A stretch of DNA of 13,867 bases from Candidatus Dojkabacteria bacterium (GTDB taxonomy: Bacteria > Patescibacteriota > Dojkabacteria > SC72 > JAFGCJ01), in NCBI GenBank assembly GCA_028696915.1, contig JAQVGB010000023.1:1-13867 (forward strand). The letters run 5' to 3'. Every line of letters begins with the position of its first letter. Position 1 is the first letter of the stretch. The notes below the pieces were generated by a model. That model did no database searches. It saw only the letters and a list, made by a program, of their open reading frames with translations, and had not been told where the DNA came from. This document shows positions 1 to 7,063 of the stretch, piece by piece. The position numbers and the translations under genes were made by a program.

Positions 1-363
1 GAAATAGTAGTAGTCGTCAGGATTTCCCTCGTACCCACTGCACAAAAGATGTTGTGATATATACTCGTCCTCTTCCGCAGGCGCCTCTACAATTTCCTCA
101 TCAGGATCCGCATTTTCCGATTCCGGGCTCCGCGACTGCCTGCGAATACGGTCGGGTGTATCCGAAACCACATATGTATCTTCGGTCTCTTCCGACCGGT
201 CTCCCCACAGCACAAATCCCGCAACAACAGCGAGCGCTGTCATGAACGCAAGCACCCCCAGTCCTACCAGCACAATGATGATGCCTTTTTTTGCTCCTTT
301 GTTTTTCGAACCCTCAGGACCGCCCTGGGGCTGTACCGGATTTGATAACTGGTCTGACGACAT
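1..363 (-). CDS. Membrane-anchored protein of unknown function, N-terminal part (truncated at window edge)
   Basis: Reading the minus strand from an ATG at 361-363 gives 121 codons without a stop, running off the left edge. The visible part starts with a polar, Gly/Lys-rich cytoplasmic-type segment (residues 1-27, ending in GAKKG), then one hydrophobic membrane span (about 28-53, starting GIIIVLVGLGVLAF), then a very acidic linker rich in Glu, Asp and Ser (about 55-105) containing a short basic patch (DRIRRQSRS). A single Cys at 108 and a Tyr cluster follow. This is the layout of a single-pass protein whose outer domain lies beyond the window, so I do not recognise a family. The start lies 28 bp after the cysS stop, so co-transcription with cysS is likely. 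No clear Shine-Dalgarno site precedes the ATG. The open frame, start position and membrane span are seen; the topology (N-terminus inside) is inferred from the lysines before the span. Confidence 0.7.
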   Translation of the reverse strand, partial: MSSDQLSNPVQPQGGPEGSKNKGAKKGIIIVLVGLGVLAFMTALAVVAGFVLWGDRSEETEDTYVVSDTPDRIRRQSRSPESENADPDEEIVEAPAEEDEYISQHLLCSGYEGNPDDYYYF

Positions 364-391
364 TTGGGAATGGTAAAAATTTAACAAACGC

Positions 392-1810
392 TCACCGCGA
401 TTTCGTTCTCCACACGGTTCCCTCTGGCAAATCTTCAATTTCTATGCCCATCTCTCTAAGTTCACTCCGAATCTTGTCCGCTTTGTCCCAGTCACCATGT
501 TTACGCGCATCGTCCCGCAGACCGATCATTTGTTCAACTTTTTTCTCCAATTTCCCGTCAATACTCGGTGATACCTCCGTTTGTCCTTTCAAACGAAGCC
601 CCAGCACCCGATCGAAATCAAGCACCGTCGCAAGCCGGTCCTCTACCGTTACTTCGTCATCTCTCAAAAGCTTCCATACCAAAGCCATCACCTCGGGAAG
701 CATCAGATCGTTTTCCAGTGCGGAGATAAACGACTGCCGGTATGATGCGGACACACGACCCGTCCTGCCTTCAGCCGATCCGTACAGTTTCCTGACCGCC
801 GCAATGAGCTTTAGCCGCGCATTCCGTGCAGACTGGAGATTATCCCATGTGAAATTTTGTTTCGTACGGTAGTGGGCAGTCAAAAAGAAATAGCGAAGGT
901 CCATCGGCTCAAAACCCTTGTCCTTCACATCGGAAAGCTCATAGGCATTGCCCTCGCTTTTACCCATCCGTCCCCCATCGACCATCAGGAACATGTTGTG
1001 CAACCAGAACCGTACAACTTCTTTCTGGAACGCGCCATAGTTCTGGGCACGTTCATTTGGATGGTGGACGGAGATGTGGTCCTCGCCACCAGTATGAATA
1101 TCAATCGTTTCCCCTAGATACTTCGTTCCCATCGCAGAGCACTCGATATGCCACCCGGGAAATCCGACACCCCATGGGGACTCCCACCGCATCGTCTGCT
1201 TGGCATGTTTACCGACAGCCTTGATCCACAGCGCGAAGTCCGCCGGGTTCCGCTTGTCAGGGTCGATATTCAACTCCTCTCGCACCCCCACCCGCTTCTC
1301 GTCCAGCGACTGACCGCCCTGTAATCGTGTATAGTCTGGCATTTTTGAAATATCAAAATACAACGCCTGGTCGGTTTCATAGGTGAAGCCGTTCTCTTCA
1401 ATTTTTTTGACCAGACTGATCATGTCATCGATGTGATCGGTTGCCCGTGCCCACCTGACCGGCGTGAGAAAATTCATCTCCCGAAAATCACTTTTCACCG
1501 AATCGATATAGTGCTGGGCAATATCCCATACGGTTTGCCCGGTCTTACGGGCGGTTTTTTCCATTTTGTCCTCACCTTCGTCCCCGTCATCCGATAAATG
1601 GCCCACATCTGTGAAATTCATGACCTGCTCGACGGCAAGGCCCATATACTCGAGGCTCCGCCTCAATACATCGACAAATGTGTAGGCTCTTAGATTTCCC
1701 AACTGCATGTTCCAATACACAGTCGGACCGCAGTTATACATCGATACAACGCCTTTCCGGGACGGCGTGAATGCTTCGACTTTCCGTGTCAGTGTATTGT
1801 AGAAACGCAT
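392..1810 (-). CDS. cysS: Cysteinyl-tRNA synthetase
   Basis: Class I aminoacyl-tRNA synthetase that charges tRNA-Cys with cysteine; 472 residues from the preferred ATG, a normal length. Family signatures are in order: YNTLTRK at the N-terminus, NCGPTVY (zinc ligand Cys27), NFTDVGH, WHIECSAM (zinc ligand Cys224), HTGGEDH and VHHPNE (His and Glu zinc ligands near 249-253), and the C-terminal anticodon-binding region ending EDLPEGTVWR. Two catalytic signatures differ from consensus: HIGH reads QLGN (36-39), losing the first His, and KMSKS reads RMGKS (281-285). An in-frame ATG six codons upstream (1826-1828) would add MVYNDD. I prefer the ATG at 1808-1810 because relatives begin near this point and because a perfect TATAAT lies 6 nt before it, overlapping the longer version. 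The gene follows the formate dehydrogenase-like gene after 108 bp. Identity is certain; whether the Gln alters kinetics is unknown. Confidence 0.96.
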   Translation of the reverse strand: MRFYNTLTRKVEAFTPSRKGVVSMYNCGPTVYWNMQLGNLRAYTFVDVLRRSLEYMGLAVEQVMNFTDVGHLSDDGDEGEDKMEKTARKTGQTVWDIAQHYIDSVKSDFREMNFLTPVRWARATDHIDDMISLVKKIEENGFTYETDQALYFDISKMPDYTRLQGGQSLDEKRVGVREELNIDPDKRNPADFALWIKAVGKHAKQTMRWESPWGVGFPGWHIECSAMGTKYLGETIDIHTGGEDHISVHHPNERAQNYGAFQKEVVRFWLHNMFLMVDGGRMGKSEGNAYELSDVKDKGFEPMDLRYFFLTAHYRTKQNFTWDNLQSARNARLKLIAAVRKLYGSAEGRTGRVSASYRQSFISALENDLMLPEVMALVWKLLRDDEVTVEDRLATVLDFDRVLGLRLKGQTEVSPSIDGKLEKKVEQMIGLRDDARKHGDWDKADKIRSELREMGIEIEDLPEGTVWRTKSR

Positions 1811-1816
1811 GTCATC

Positions 1817-1822
1817 ATTATA
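1817..1822 (-). promoter_or_regulatory. Candidate -10 box of a leaderless cysS promoter
   Basis: On the minus strand a perfect TATAAT is followed by six bases (GATGAC) and then the ATG at 1808-1810. Transcription normally starts about 7 nt after a -10 box, so the mRNA would begin at or next to the start codon. No good -35 box is seen at 17 bp, and no Shine-Dalgarno site precedes the ATG. The gene could still be expressed partly by read-through from the gene upstream. Confidence 0.45.
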
Positions 1823-1918
1823 TACCATGAGCTAAGACGAAGGGTACGCGTAAGGAACCGGTTGGCGCTTTTTCTCACCCTTAGCCTAAGTCTTCACCGT
1901 AGCTCTAAAGTAGTCAGT

Positions 1919-3877
1919 TCAACACTTCTCGACAGACACACCGATATCTTTAAAGCAGGGTGTTGCCGATTCCGGATCGAGCACGCGGGGTGTGAGATAG
2001 TTCACCAGAAGCTTCTCGAAATGCAGAGGTGCGACAATGATCCGTTTTCCAACATCCGCGTGGACCTTAACGAGCGCTTCAATCGATCCCACCGATGATG
2101 TAATGCGGACACGGTCGCTATCCGAAAGCCCGAGGGCTTGCGCATCCATGGGGTTGACCAGCACGTATGGGCTTCCACCCAGCCCATTAAGCGTGCGACT
2201 ACTGCGGGAGGTAAGCCCTGTACAAAAATGGAACATTGTCCGGGCGGTCGTGAACCGGAATGGAAAGCCTCCCGGCGTGAAATGCTCGTCCGGATAGTCG
2301 AAGGAAACGAGCCGTTTTGAAATGATCTCCTTGTCCGCAAACTGTCCCTCAGCCGACCGCACACCGTCACCCGTCAGACGGCCGTATCCGGGGACCACCT
2401 GTACCATTTCTTCAAATACCTGCCGATCGGAATCAAAGTCAAATCCTGATGCGCCGAGAGATTTTGCCCAATCCACCAGTATCCGTACCCCCGTCCGGAT
2501 GTTGTCTCCTATAGTAATTCCACTATTGTCGAGACCGGATGTTTCGTTGAAAAACCCCCGCACCCGCCGCTCACCATTTGTGATGCTCCCCTGCTCTTCA
2601 GAAAGCACCGCCATGGGCAAAACCACATCTGCGAATTCCATGGTCCTGCCGGGATGGTGATGCTGGTATACAACGAATTTCCTCCGGAACGATCCCTCGA
2701 GCGCATTCAGGTCCGGCATGGACTGACACGGGTTGGACCCCATCACCCACACAAATTCCACCTCGTCACGGTAGAGTCCTTCGGTCGAGGGCAGGCCCTC
2801 GTGACTCCGATACGCATCGTTCCATCCATGCGCTATCGCCTTTGTGGTTGTCTCCCAATCCGGTTGAGCACCAACGTCCCCGGCTCCCTGCACGTTGACC
2901 TTTCCCCTGTTCGGGAAAAGCACCGCGTCAAGAAGCATTGATAGTCCCGTCACCGACGCGACGTTGTCCACGGAGTTTTGATGCTGGGTCAACCCCATCC
3001 CGTACCCAATCACCGGCACCTTCGCGTCCCTGATCAGGCGGTAAAAGTTGTCCATGTCCTGGGGCGTGAGGCCGAAAACCGAGGGAGGATTTTTGTGGGA
3101 AATCGACCGGGCCGACTCGAGAAATCCGTCAAATCCTTCCACATACCGCGCATCCCGGCTAATGTCGCCGTTGTCGACGAGCCTGACGATCAGGTGCGAG
3201 ATCAGCGGCACGATCCCATGCGGACTGACCGAAAATACATAGTCGGACTGGGACCGGGTACCGCTGTGAGAAACATCGACCGTCGCGATTTTCGCGCCCT
3301 TGCGCTTCGCATTGAGCACCCGGTGAAACAGCACCGGGTAATCCTCAAGCGGATCGGTACCGATGAAAATAAACAGATCGCCTCGTTCGAGGTCATCCAT
3401 CGTATGGACCGGAATGGCGGAAATTCCAAACGCCTTTTTGAACACCACACCGGTCGACGCATGGCACAATCGCGCGCAGGAATCGATATTGTTCGATCCG
3501 AAATGGGTCCGTGCAAGCTTCGACAGAAGATAGTTCGCTTCATTGGAGGCCTCACCCGATCCGAGGAAATACATATGATCTCTCAGTGAACCGCTGTGAC
3601 GGGCTGCGATTTCATCAACATGCGCACGAATAAACGAGTACGCCTCCTCCCATGTGCACGTCTGCAGGGAAGCGTCTTTCCGGCGCCGCACCATCGGCCG
3701 GGTGATCCTGTTCGAACCAAGTACCTCATGGACCGTTAGTCCCTTCACGCACGGCATCCCGCGGCTGACCACATCGGTTTTGACCGGCATGGTTGCAACC
3801 GGTTTTCCCGTCTTCTCGTCAATATCCAGATGGAGGATACACCCGCATCCACAGTAGGGGCAGAGTACTGTCTGCAT
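1919..3877 (-). CDS. fdhA: Molybdopterin-dependent formate dehydrogenase-like catalytic subunit
   Basis: Molybdopterin oxidoreductase of the formate dehydrogenase type, predicted to oxidise formate to CO2 (or the reverse) at a bis-MGD molybdenum or tungsten centre; 652 residues. The N-terminal 4Fe-4S domain has C6-x2-C9-x3-C13 and C43, followed by Lys45, the residue bridging cluster and cofactor in FDH-H. The metal-ligand position is Cys138 with His139 (ARLCHAS), where E. coli FDH-H has Sec140-His141; the codon is TGC, so this is the cysteine form. NRGKVNVQGAGDVG (323-336) carries Arg324, aligning with FDH-H Arg333. The C-terminal molydopterin-binding domain (about 540-652) has HFCTGLTSRS, a form of the family's HxxTGxxTRRS pattern, and ends in a typical DIGVSVEK. 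The ATG at 3875-3877 begins right before the Fe-S motif, as in the family; a longer frame from a TTG would overlap recR. The start is 25 bp behind recR. No electron-transfer partner or cofactor-synthesis gene is in the window. Family is sure; formate as substrate is likely but inferred. Confidence 0.9.
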   Translation of the reverse strand: MQTVLCPYCGCGCILHLDIDEKTGKPVATMPVKTDVVSRGMPCVKGLTVHEVLGSNRITRPMVRRRKDASLQTCTWEEAYSFIRAHVDEIAARHSGSLRDHMYFLGSGEASNEANYLLSKLARTHFGSNNIDSCARLCHASTGVVFKKAFGISAIPVHTMDDLERGDLFIFIGTDPLEDYPVLFHRVLNAKRKGAKIATVDVSHSGTRSQSDYVFSVSPHGIVPLISHLIVRLVDNGDISRDARYVEGFDGFLESARSISHKNPPSVFGLTPQDMDNFYRLIRDAKVPVIGYGMGLTQHQNSVDNVASVTGLSMLLDAVLFPNRGKVNVQGAGDVGAQPDWETTTKAIAHGWNDAYRSHEGLPSTEGLYRDEVEFVWVMGSNPCQSMPDLNALEGSFRRKFVVYQHHHPGRTMEFADVVLPMAVLSEEQGSITNGERRVRGFFNETSGLDNSGITIGDNIRTGVRILVDWAKSLGASGFDFDSDRQVFEEMVQVVPGYGRLTGDGVRSAEGQFADKEIISKRLVSFDYPDEHFTPGGFPFRFTTARTMFHFCTGLTSRSSRTLNGLGGSPYVLVNPMDAQALGLSDSDRVRITSSVGSIEALVKVHADVGKRIIVAPLHFEKLLVNYLTPRVLDPESATPCFKDIGVSVEKC

Positions 3878-3902
3878 CAGAACATGTATTACAGATGTAT
3901 GG

Positions 3903-4559
3903 TTATAGGGTTGTACGACCCTCAAGCGCCCGTTTAAGGGTCTGGCGGTCTGCGTACTCGAGATCGGCTCCCGTCGGCAAACCAACCGCAAGACGGCTCA
4001 AACGGATAGTCACGCCTTCCGGCAATTCAATCTCATCAAGCATATCATGAATGTAGGCCGATGTCGCCTCTCCCTCAAGGCTCGGATTCGTCGCAATGAT
4101 AATTTCCAGCTCGGCTGGTCCATCCGTCCTTGTGGAGTTTGCAACCGACTGCGCTCGCTCGCTCACGACGGACTTCAGGTCACGCATCCGAAGTTGTTCC
4201 GGGCCAATCCCGTCCGCCGGCGAAACCACTCCCCCCAGCACAAAATACGTACCACTGTATACACCTGACTGTTCCAACGCGACTACGTCAAGCGGCTCTT
4301 CGACGACACAAATACTCGCACGGTTCCTGGTACGGTCGCTGCAAATCGCGCAGGGGTCCATATCGGCAACATTGAAGCAGACCGAACAGGTCTTCGTCTG
4401 GTCCTTCATCGCAATAAGCGCGTGCGCAAGGCCTTCGCTTCGCTCACGGGGGGCTCTGAGAAAAAAGTAGGCCATGCGTGCGGCAGATTTCGGCCCGACA
4501 CCCGGAAGCTTACCGAACTCCTCTATGACTTTTTCGACACTTCGTGGAAGGACTGCCAT
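3903..4559 (-). CDS. recR: Recombination mediator protein RecR
   Basis: RecR acts with RecF/RecO in loading RecA onto gapped DNA. The protein has 218 residues, slightly longer than the usual 200 or so. In order: a helix-hairpin-helix segment (FGKLPGVGPKSAARMA, about 15-30), a four-cysteine zinc finger (C58, C61, C70, C73), the Toprim domain (from ICVVEEP near 83 to NPSLEGEATSAYI near 158-170), and the conserved end LPTGADLEYAD...RALEGR. The extra length lies mostly inside the Toprim region, in a polar stretch SERAQSVANSTRTDG (133-147). The ATG at 4557-4559 was chosen because AGAGGAG ends 7 nt before it; an upstream in-frame GTG lacks such a site. It follows the YbaB gene after 62 bp, as in the widespread dnaX-ybaB-recR group. 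Confidence 0.97.
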   Translation of the reverse strand: MAVLPRSVEKVIEEFGKLPGVGPKSAARMAYFFLRAPRERSEGLAHALIAMKDQTKTCSVCFNVADMDPCAICSDRTRNRASICVVEEPLDVVALEQSGVYSGTYFVLGGVVSPADGIGPEQLRMRDLKSVVSERAQSVANSTRTDGPAELEIIIATNPSLEGEATSAYIHDMLDEIELPEGVTIRLSRLAVGLPTGADLEYADRQTLKRALEGRTTL

Positions 4560-4566
4560 TTTCCGA

Positions 4567-4571
4567 CTCCT
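4567..4571 (-). promoter_or_regulatory. Shine-Dalgarno site of recR
   Basis: AGGAG (part of AGAGGAG) on the minus strand, 7 nt before the recR ATG. It fixes the recR start and shows that this organism does use classical ribosome binding for some genes. Confidence 0.75.
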
Positions 4572-4621
4572 CTGACATGAATTCACTCATGATACAGGAC
4601 AGAACCTTACCTGCTCAGGCA

Positions 4622-4930
4622 TCACGAACCACCGAGCATGCTCCTGATCTGCCCAAGGTCCATATCTTTCGCGAGCTCTTTTTGAAGCTTCTTCTGATGA
4701 TCTTTGTAGGCTTCTTTCAGTGCCGTCTGCAGGACCTCTTTATGCTCAGGGGCAAGCACCGCCTCGTCAATAACGACGTTCTCCAACTCCTGTGCCCCAT
4801 TGAAATACAATCGGACAGTTCCATCACGTGACTGACCGGTCACCTTGATCTGCCGCATCTTCTCCTGCATCCGTTTCGCCTCTCTCTGCATGCGGTATAA
4901 ATCTTTCATCTGGCCGAACATATTTGCCAT
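4622..4930 (-). CDS. ybaB: YbaB/EbfC family nucleoid-associated protein
   Basis: Small DNA-binding protein of 102 residues, the usual size. It has the family layout: a long amphipathic N-terminal helix (MFGQMKDLYRMQREAKRMQE), a central beta region including GTVRLYFNGAQELENVVID (37-55), and a C-terminal helix ending in a Gly-containing tail (LGQIRSMLGGS). Members bind DNA as dimers and are usually encoded next to dnaX and recR, as here. The ATG at 4928-4930 has only a weak purine-rich site (AAAAAAGG, 9 nt away). The gene has its own likely promoter about 50 bp upstream. The exact cellular role of the family is not settled. Confidence 0.93.
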   Translation of the reverse strand: MANMFGQMKDLYRMQREAKRMQEKMRQIKVTGQSRDGTVRLYFNGAQELENVVIDEAVLAPEHKEVLQTALKEAYKDHQKKLQKELAKDMDLGQIRSMLGGS

Positions 4931-4978
4931 CGCGCGCGCCTTTTTTCAAAAGTTACGAGATCATGACGATCACTCCTG

Positions 4979-5007
4979 TTTATACCACAGCAGTAACAGT
5001 TTCTCCA
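4979..5007 (-). promoter_or_regulatory. Candidate extended -10 promoter for ybaB (and likely recR and downstream genes)
   Basis: On the minus strand, TATAAA (4979-4984) is preceded by TGG, giving an extended -10 element TGgTATAAA. A partial -35 box TGGAGA (5002-5007, 4 of 6 consensus bases) stands 17 bp upstream. Transcription would start near 4972 and give a leader of about 40 nt. It lies in the 160-bp gap between dnaX and ybaB, so the classical group appears to have an internal promoter here. Confidence 0.5.
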
Positions 5008-5090
5008 GCAGTACCAGGCAAAAAAGAGTAAGAATTACGAGGAAATCGCGGAGATGAAGCCGTCCGTCTTAACGATCCCGCTCAGAATGT

Positions 5091-6824
5091 TCACACCGCT
5101 ACAAGCTCGTCTCCAAAGACCTCAGAAACGCTGTCATAAATGCTTGCCTTCGATCCGGAAGACCGGGCGTAGCTTTCGGTCTCTTCGATAATAACAACAT
5201 CAGCGGCAGGTGCCGATGGCCGTATGGAATCGTCGAGCTCACAACACACCTTGACCGGCTGTCCGAATACGGACTTGAACGCTTCTGACAACGCACTCCG
5301 GCTTTTGGGCATCTCGATGCGGTCCTTGTGAAAGTCAAACGCGACAGCAAGGATCAGCTCTCCATCCTTGACCTCCTTCAACCGTGACCGGCCGACGAAT
5401 GCGTACAAATGGCTATTAAACGGCCTGAGCGCTTTGAGGAAATCCCCCCAGCGTTTCTCAACCTGGTCCCGTGTCAGGGACGACGGAGAAGCCTGTTTCC
5501 CACGCTGATCGACCTGTTTCTCGGAAGATTGTGCTGCCGGCTCATTTACGTGGATATCCTGTGCTGAGGCATTGCGTCCTTCTGCCGTTCCGCGGTACGG
5601 CTTGCGTTTGATAATGTTTGAGACCTTCCCTATAGTAATTTTTCTACCAACTTTTAATTTCTTCTTCGGCTCTTTGCCACCCGGCCCTGCATCTGCCCCA
5701 CCGGTGGGCGGAGAGGAAACGACCGCCTCGACTTCCGTCGCCGATTCCTTCTCAAACAGCTCCATAGCATCCGCGATAAGCAATTCAAGCGGAAGTGTTG
5801 GAACAAGCGCATCCTTAAGCGAACGCTCAGCATCGACAAACAGATTGATCAGCTTGAGCGTCTTCTGGCGATCGAGATGAACTGCAAACGAGTACTCTTC
5901 CTTACCTGCCTCACCGCGCATGCCGGAAATAAGAATATCTCTCAGGACGTTCAACGTATATTTCACAAACTGTCCAAGATTGACACCCTTCTCCGCAAGC
6001 TCGGAAACAAGGTCCAGCGCCTCTGAGGCATTGCCGTTTACGATTTTTTCAAGAAGAAAGTACACCATCGTGCTATCGGCAAGACCCAGCACCATCCTGA
6101 CCTCCTCTTCGGAAATATGCTTTGGCGTCTTGTCTTCTTTCTGGCCGCTGACGACCACGTCAAGCAGGGACAGCGCGTCCCGGTAACTCCCACGTGCGTT
6201 TTCAACAAGAAGCGACAGCGCGGTATCATCCGCCGTTACACCTTCCTGTTTGAGCACACGGTTGAGCAGAACGAGAACATCCTCGTCCGTCGCCGGACGG
6301 AAGTCGAACCGCTGACAACGCGACAGGATCGTTGCCGGCACCTTATGGATTTCCGTTGTCGCGAGAATGAAAATAGCGTGCGCAGGCGGCTCCTCCAGGG
6401 TCTTAAGAAGTGCGTTGAACGCTTCGGTGGTCAGCATATGGACTTCGTCAATGATATACACTTTCTTTTTGCCCTCGCTTGGAGAAAATTCTATCTTTTC
6501 CTTCAGCTCTCGGATTTGGTCGATACCACGGTTTGAGGCGGCATCGATTTCGACCAAATCAAGGAACCTCCCCTCGCGGATCGCGCTACAGGACGTGCAC
6601 ACTCCGCACGGATTTCCATCCGGCTTAAGCTGGAGGCAGTTCACAGCTTTAGCCAGAATCCGTGCGGTGCTTGTCTTCCCGAGACCGCGGGAACCGTAGA
6701 ATAAATAGGCGTGAGAAACCTGATCTTGGGCAACAGCATTTTTCAGCAGATTCACCACATGCCCTTGCCCGATAAGATCGTCGAACTCTTGAGATCTATA
6801 CTTGCGGTACATCACCTGAGACAT
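5091..6824 (-). CDS. dnaX: DNA polymerase III subunit gamma/tau
   Basis: Clamp-loader ATPase subunit of the replicative polymerase; 577 residues. N-terminal AAA+ domain: YRKYRSQEFDDLIGQ start, Walker A GSRGLGKT (44-51), zinc-binding cysteines C63, C73, C76 and C79, Walker B IIDEVH (about 124-129), sensor ATTE, and SRC arginine finger (168-170). The clamp-loader lid and oligomerisation region extends to about 350. A Lys/Pro/Ser-rich low-complexity linker covers about 365-440, followed by a C-terminal domain from about 450 (VEKRWGDFLKALR) resembling tau-type C-terminal regions. I see no A6G-type slippery run with a downstream hairpin, so a frameshifted short gamma form is not evident. The ATG at 6822-6824 begins a standard N-terminus (MSQVMYRKYR) and has a -10 box 9 nt upstream. 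It lies 239 bp after mfd and 160 bp before ybaB. Confidence 0.96.
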   Translation of the reverse strand: MSQVMYRKYRSQEFDDLIGQGHVVNLLKNAVAQDQVSHAYLFYGSRGLGKTSTARILAKAVNCLQLKPDGNPCGVCTSCSAIREGRFLDLVEIDAASNRGIDQIRELKEKIEFSPSEGKKKVYIIDEVHMLTTEAFNALLKTLEEPPAHAIFILATTEIHKVPATILSRCQRFDFRPATDEDVLVLLNRVLKQEGVTADDTALSLLVENARGSYRDALSLLDVVVSGQKEDKTPKHISEEEVRMVLGLADSTMVYFLLEKIVNGNASEALDLVSELAEKGVNLGQFVKYTLNVLRDILISGMRGEAGKEEYSFAVHLDRQKTLKLINLFVDAERSLKDALVPTLPLELLIADAMELFEKESATEVEAVVSSPPTGGADAGPGGKEPKKKLKVGRKITIGKVSNIIKRKPYRGTAEGRNASAQDIHVNEPAAQSSEKQVDQRGKQASPSSLTRDQVEKRWGDFLKALRPFNSHLYAFVGRSRLKEVKDGELILAVAFDFHKDRIEMPKSRSALSEAFKSVFGQPVKVCCELDDSIRPSAPAADVVIIEETESYARSSGSKASIYDSVSEVFGDELVAV

Positions 6825-6833
6825 GGCGAATCC

Positions 6834-6863
6834 ACTATAGTCTCCGTTCCATCACCGCTACAA
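6834..6863 (-). promoter_or_regulatory. Candidate promoter of dnaX, leaderless type
   Basis: On the minus strand, TTGTAG (6858-6863; 4 of 6 consensus), an 18-bp spacer and TATAGT (6834-6839; 5 of 6) precede the dnaX ATG by 9 nt. With a normal start distance the transcript leader would be only about 2-3 nt. There is no convincing Shine-Dalgarno site in the nine bases. The presence of a promoter agrees with the 239-bp gap in front of dnaX. Confidence 0.55.
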
Positions 6864-7011
6864 GCTCACCCAAAAACGTTTATTGCGGAAGGTTTTGATA
6901 CACCATGTCCGAATCCAGTTCTTGTAGATCACTATCCTACGAAAAAGGACTACCGAGCGACATCGATTTCGAGCGAGAATTGAACAATCGAATTACCCAA
7001 ATGTCGGTATC

Positions 7012-7055
7012 GGGGAACCGGTAGTCGAAAGGAACCGGGTTTTCCCGCCTTTTTT
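7012..7055 (+). terminator. Candidate intrinsic terminator pointing to the plus strand, in the mfd-dnaX gap
   Basis: On the plus strand CGGG-TTTT-CCCG (7036-7047) is followed by CC and six T. A larger fold is possible: GGGAA and CCGG (7013-7021) with CCGG (7035-7038) and TTCCC (7042-7046), leaving a 3-nt bulge, again followed by the T-run. On the minus strand the same hairpin has no T-run after it, so it would be a poor terminator for mfd. All genes here are on the minus strand, so this would end a plus-strand transcript that has no recognised gene. It could be chance. Confidence 0.3.
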
Positions 7056-7063
7056 AATCCCAC

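Larger units (their letters stand above)
6825..7063. other. Intergenic region between mfd and dnaX
   Basis: These 239 bp hold the dnaX promoter at the left end and the hairpin with T-run at the right end. Between them I see no convincing ORF, tRNA fold or riboswitch. A 7-bp direct repeat TCGCTCG (minus strand) occurs twice, 16 bp apart, at about 6955-6977; its role is unknown. Confidence 0.5.

Noticed and set aside
291..872. Plus-strand ORF of 193 codons opposite cysS
   Set aside because: Ser-rich shadow crossing the cysS 3' end and the next gene start; no family resemblance.
1880..1890. CTTAGCCTAAG palindrome between the formate dehydrogenase gene and cysS
   Set aside because: Too short and without a T-run; may be chance, and no second copy of the full palindrome is seen.
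3461..3469. Possible selenocysteine codon in the formate dehydrogenase gene
   Set aside because: The ligand codon is TGC (Cys), there is no in-frame TGA, and so no selenocysteine machinery is implied.
2978..3589. Plus-strand ORF of 203 codons opposite the formate dehydrogenase gene
   Set aside because: Arg/His/Val-rich product without recognisable motif, lying wholly opposite a well-conserved gene; a codon-bias shadow.
3878..3902. TAATAC 8 nt before the formate dehydrogenase start as another leaderless promoter
   Set aside because: It matches only 3 of 6 -10 consensus bases, and there is no -35 box; read-through from recR is the simpler view.
5640..5690. Programmed -1 frameshift site in the dnaX linker that would give a short gamma subunit
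   Set aside because: The Lys-rich stretch uses mixed AAG/AAA codons and has no A6G-type slippery run with a following stem.
6825..7063. tRNA, riboswitch or small ORF in the largest gap
   Set aside because: No cloverleaf with a proper T-loop and acceptor stem was found, and minus-strand frames are short with no start site or motif.
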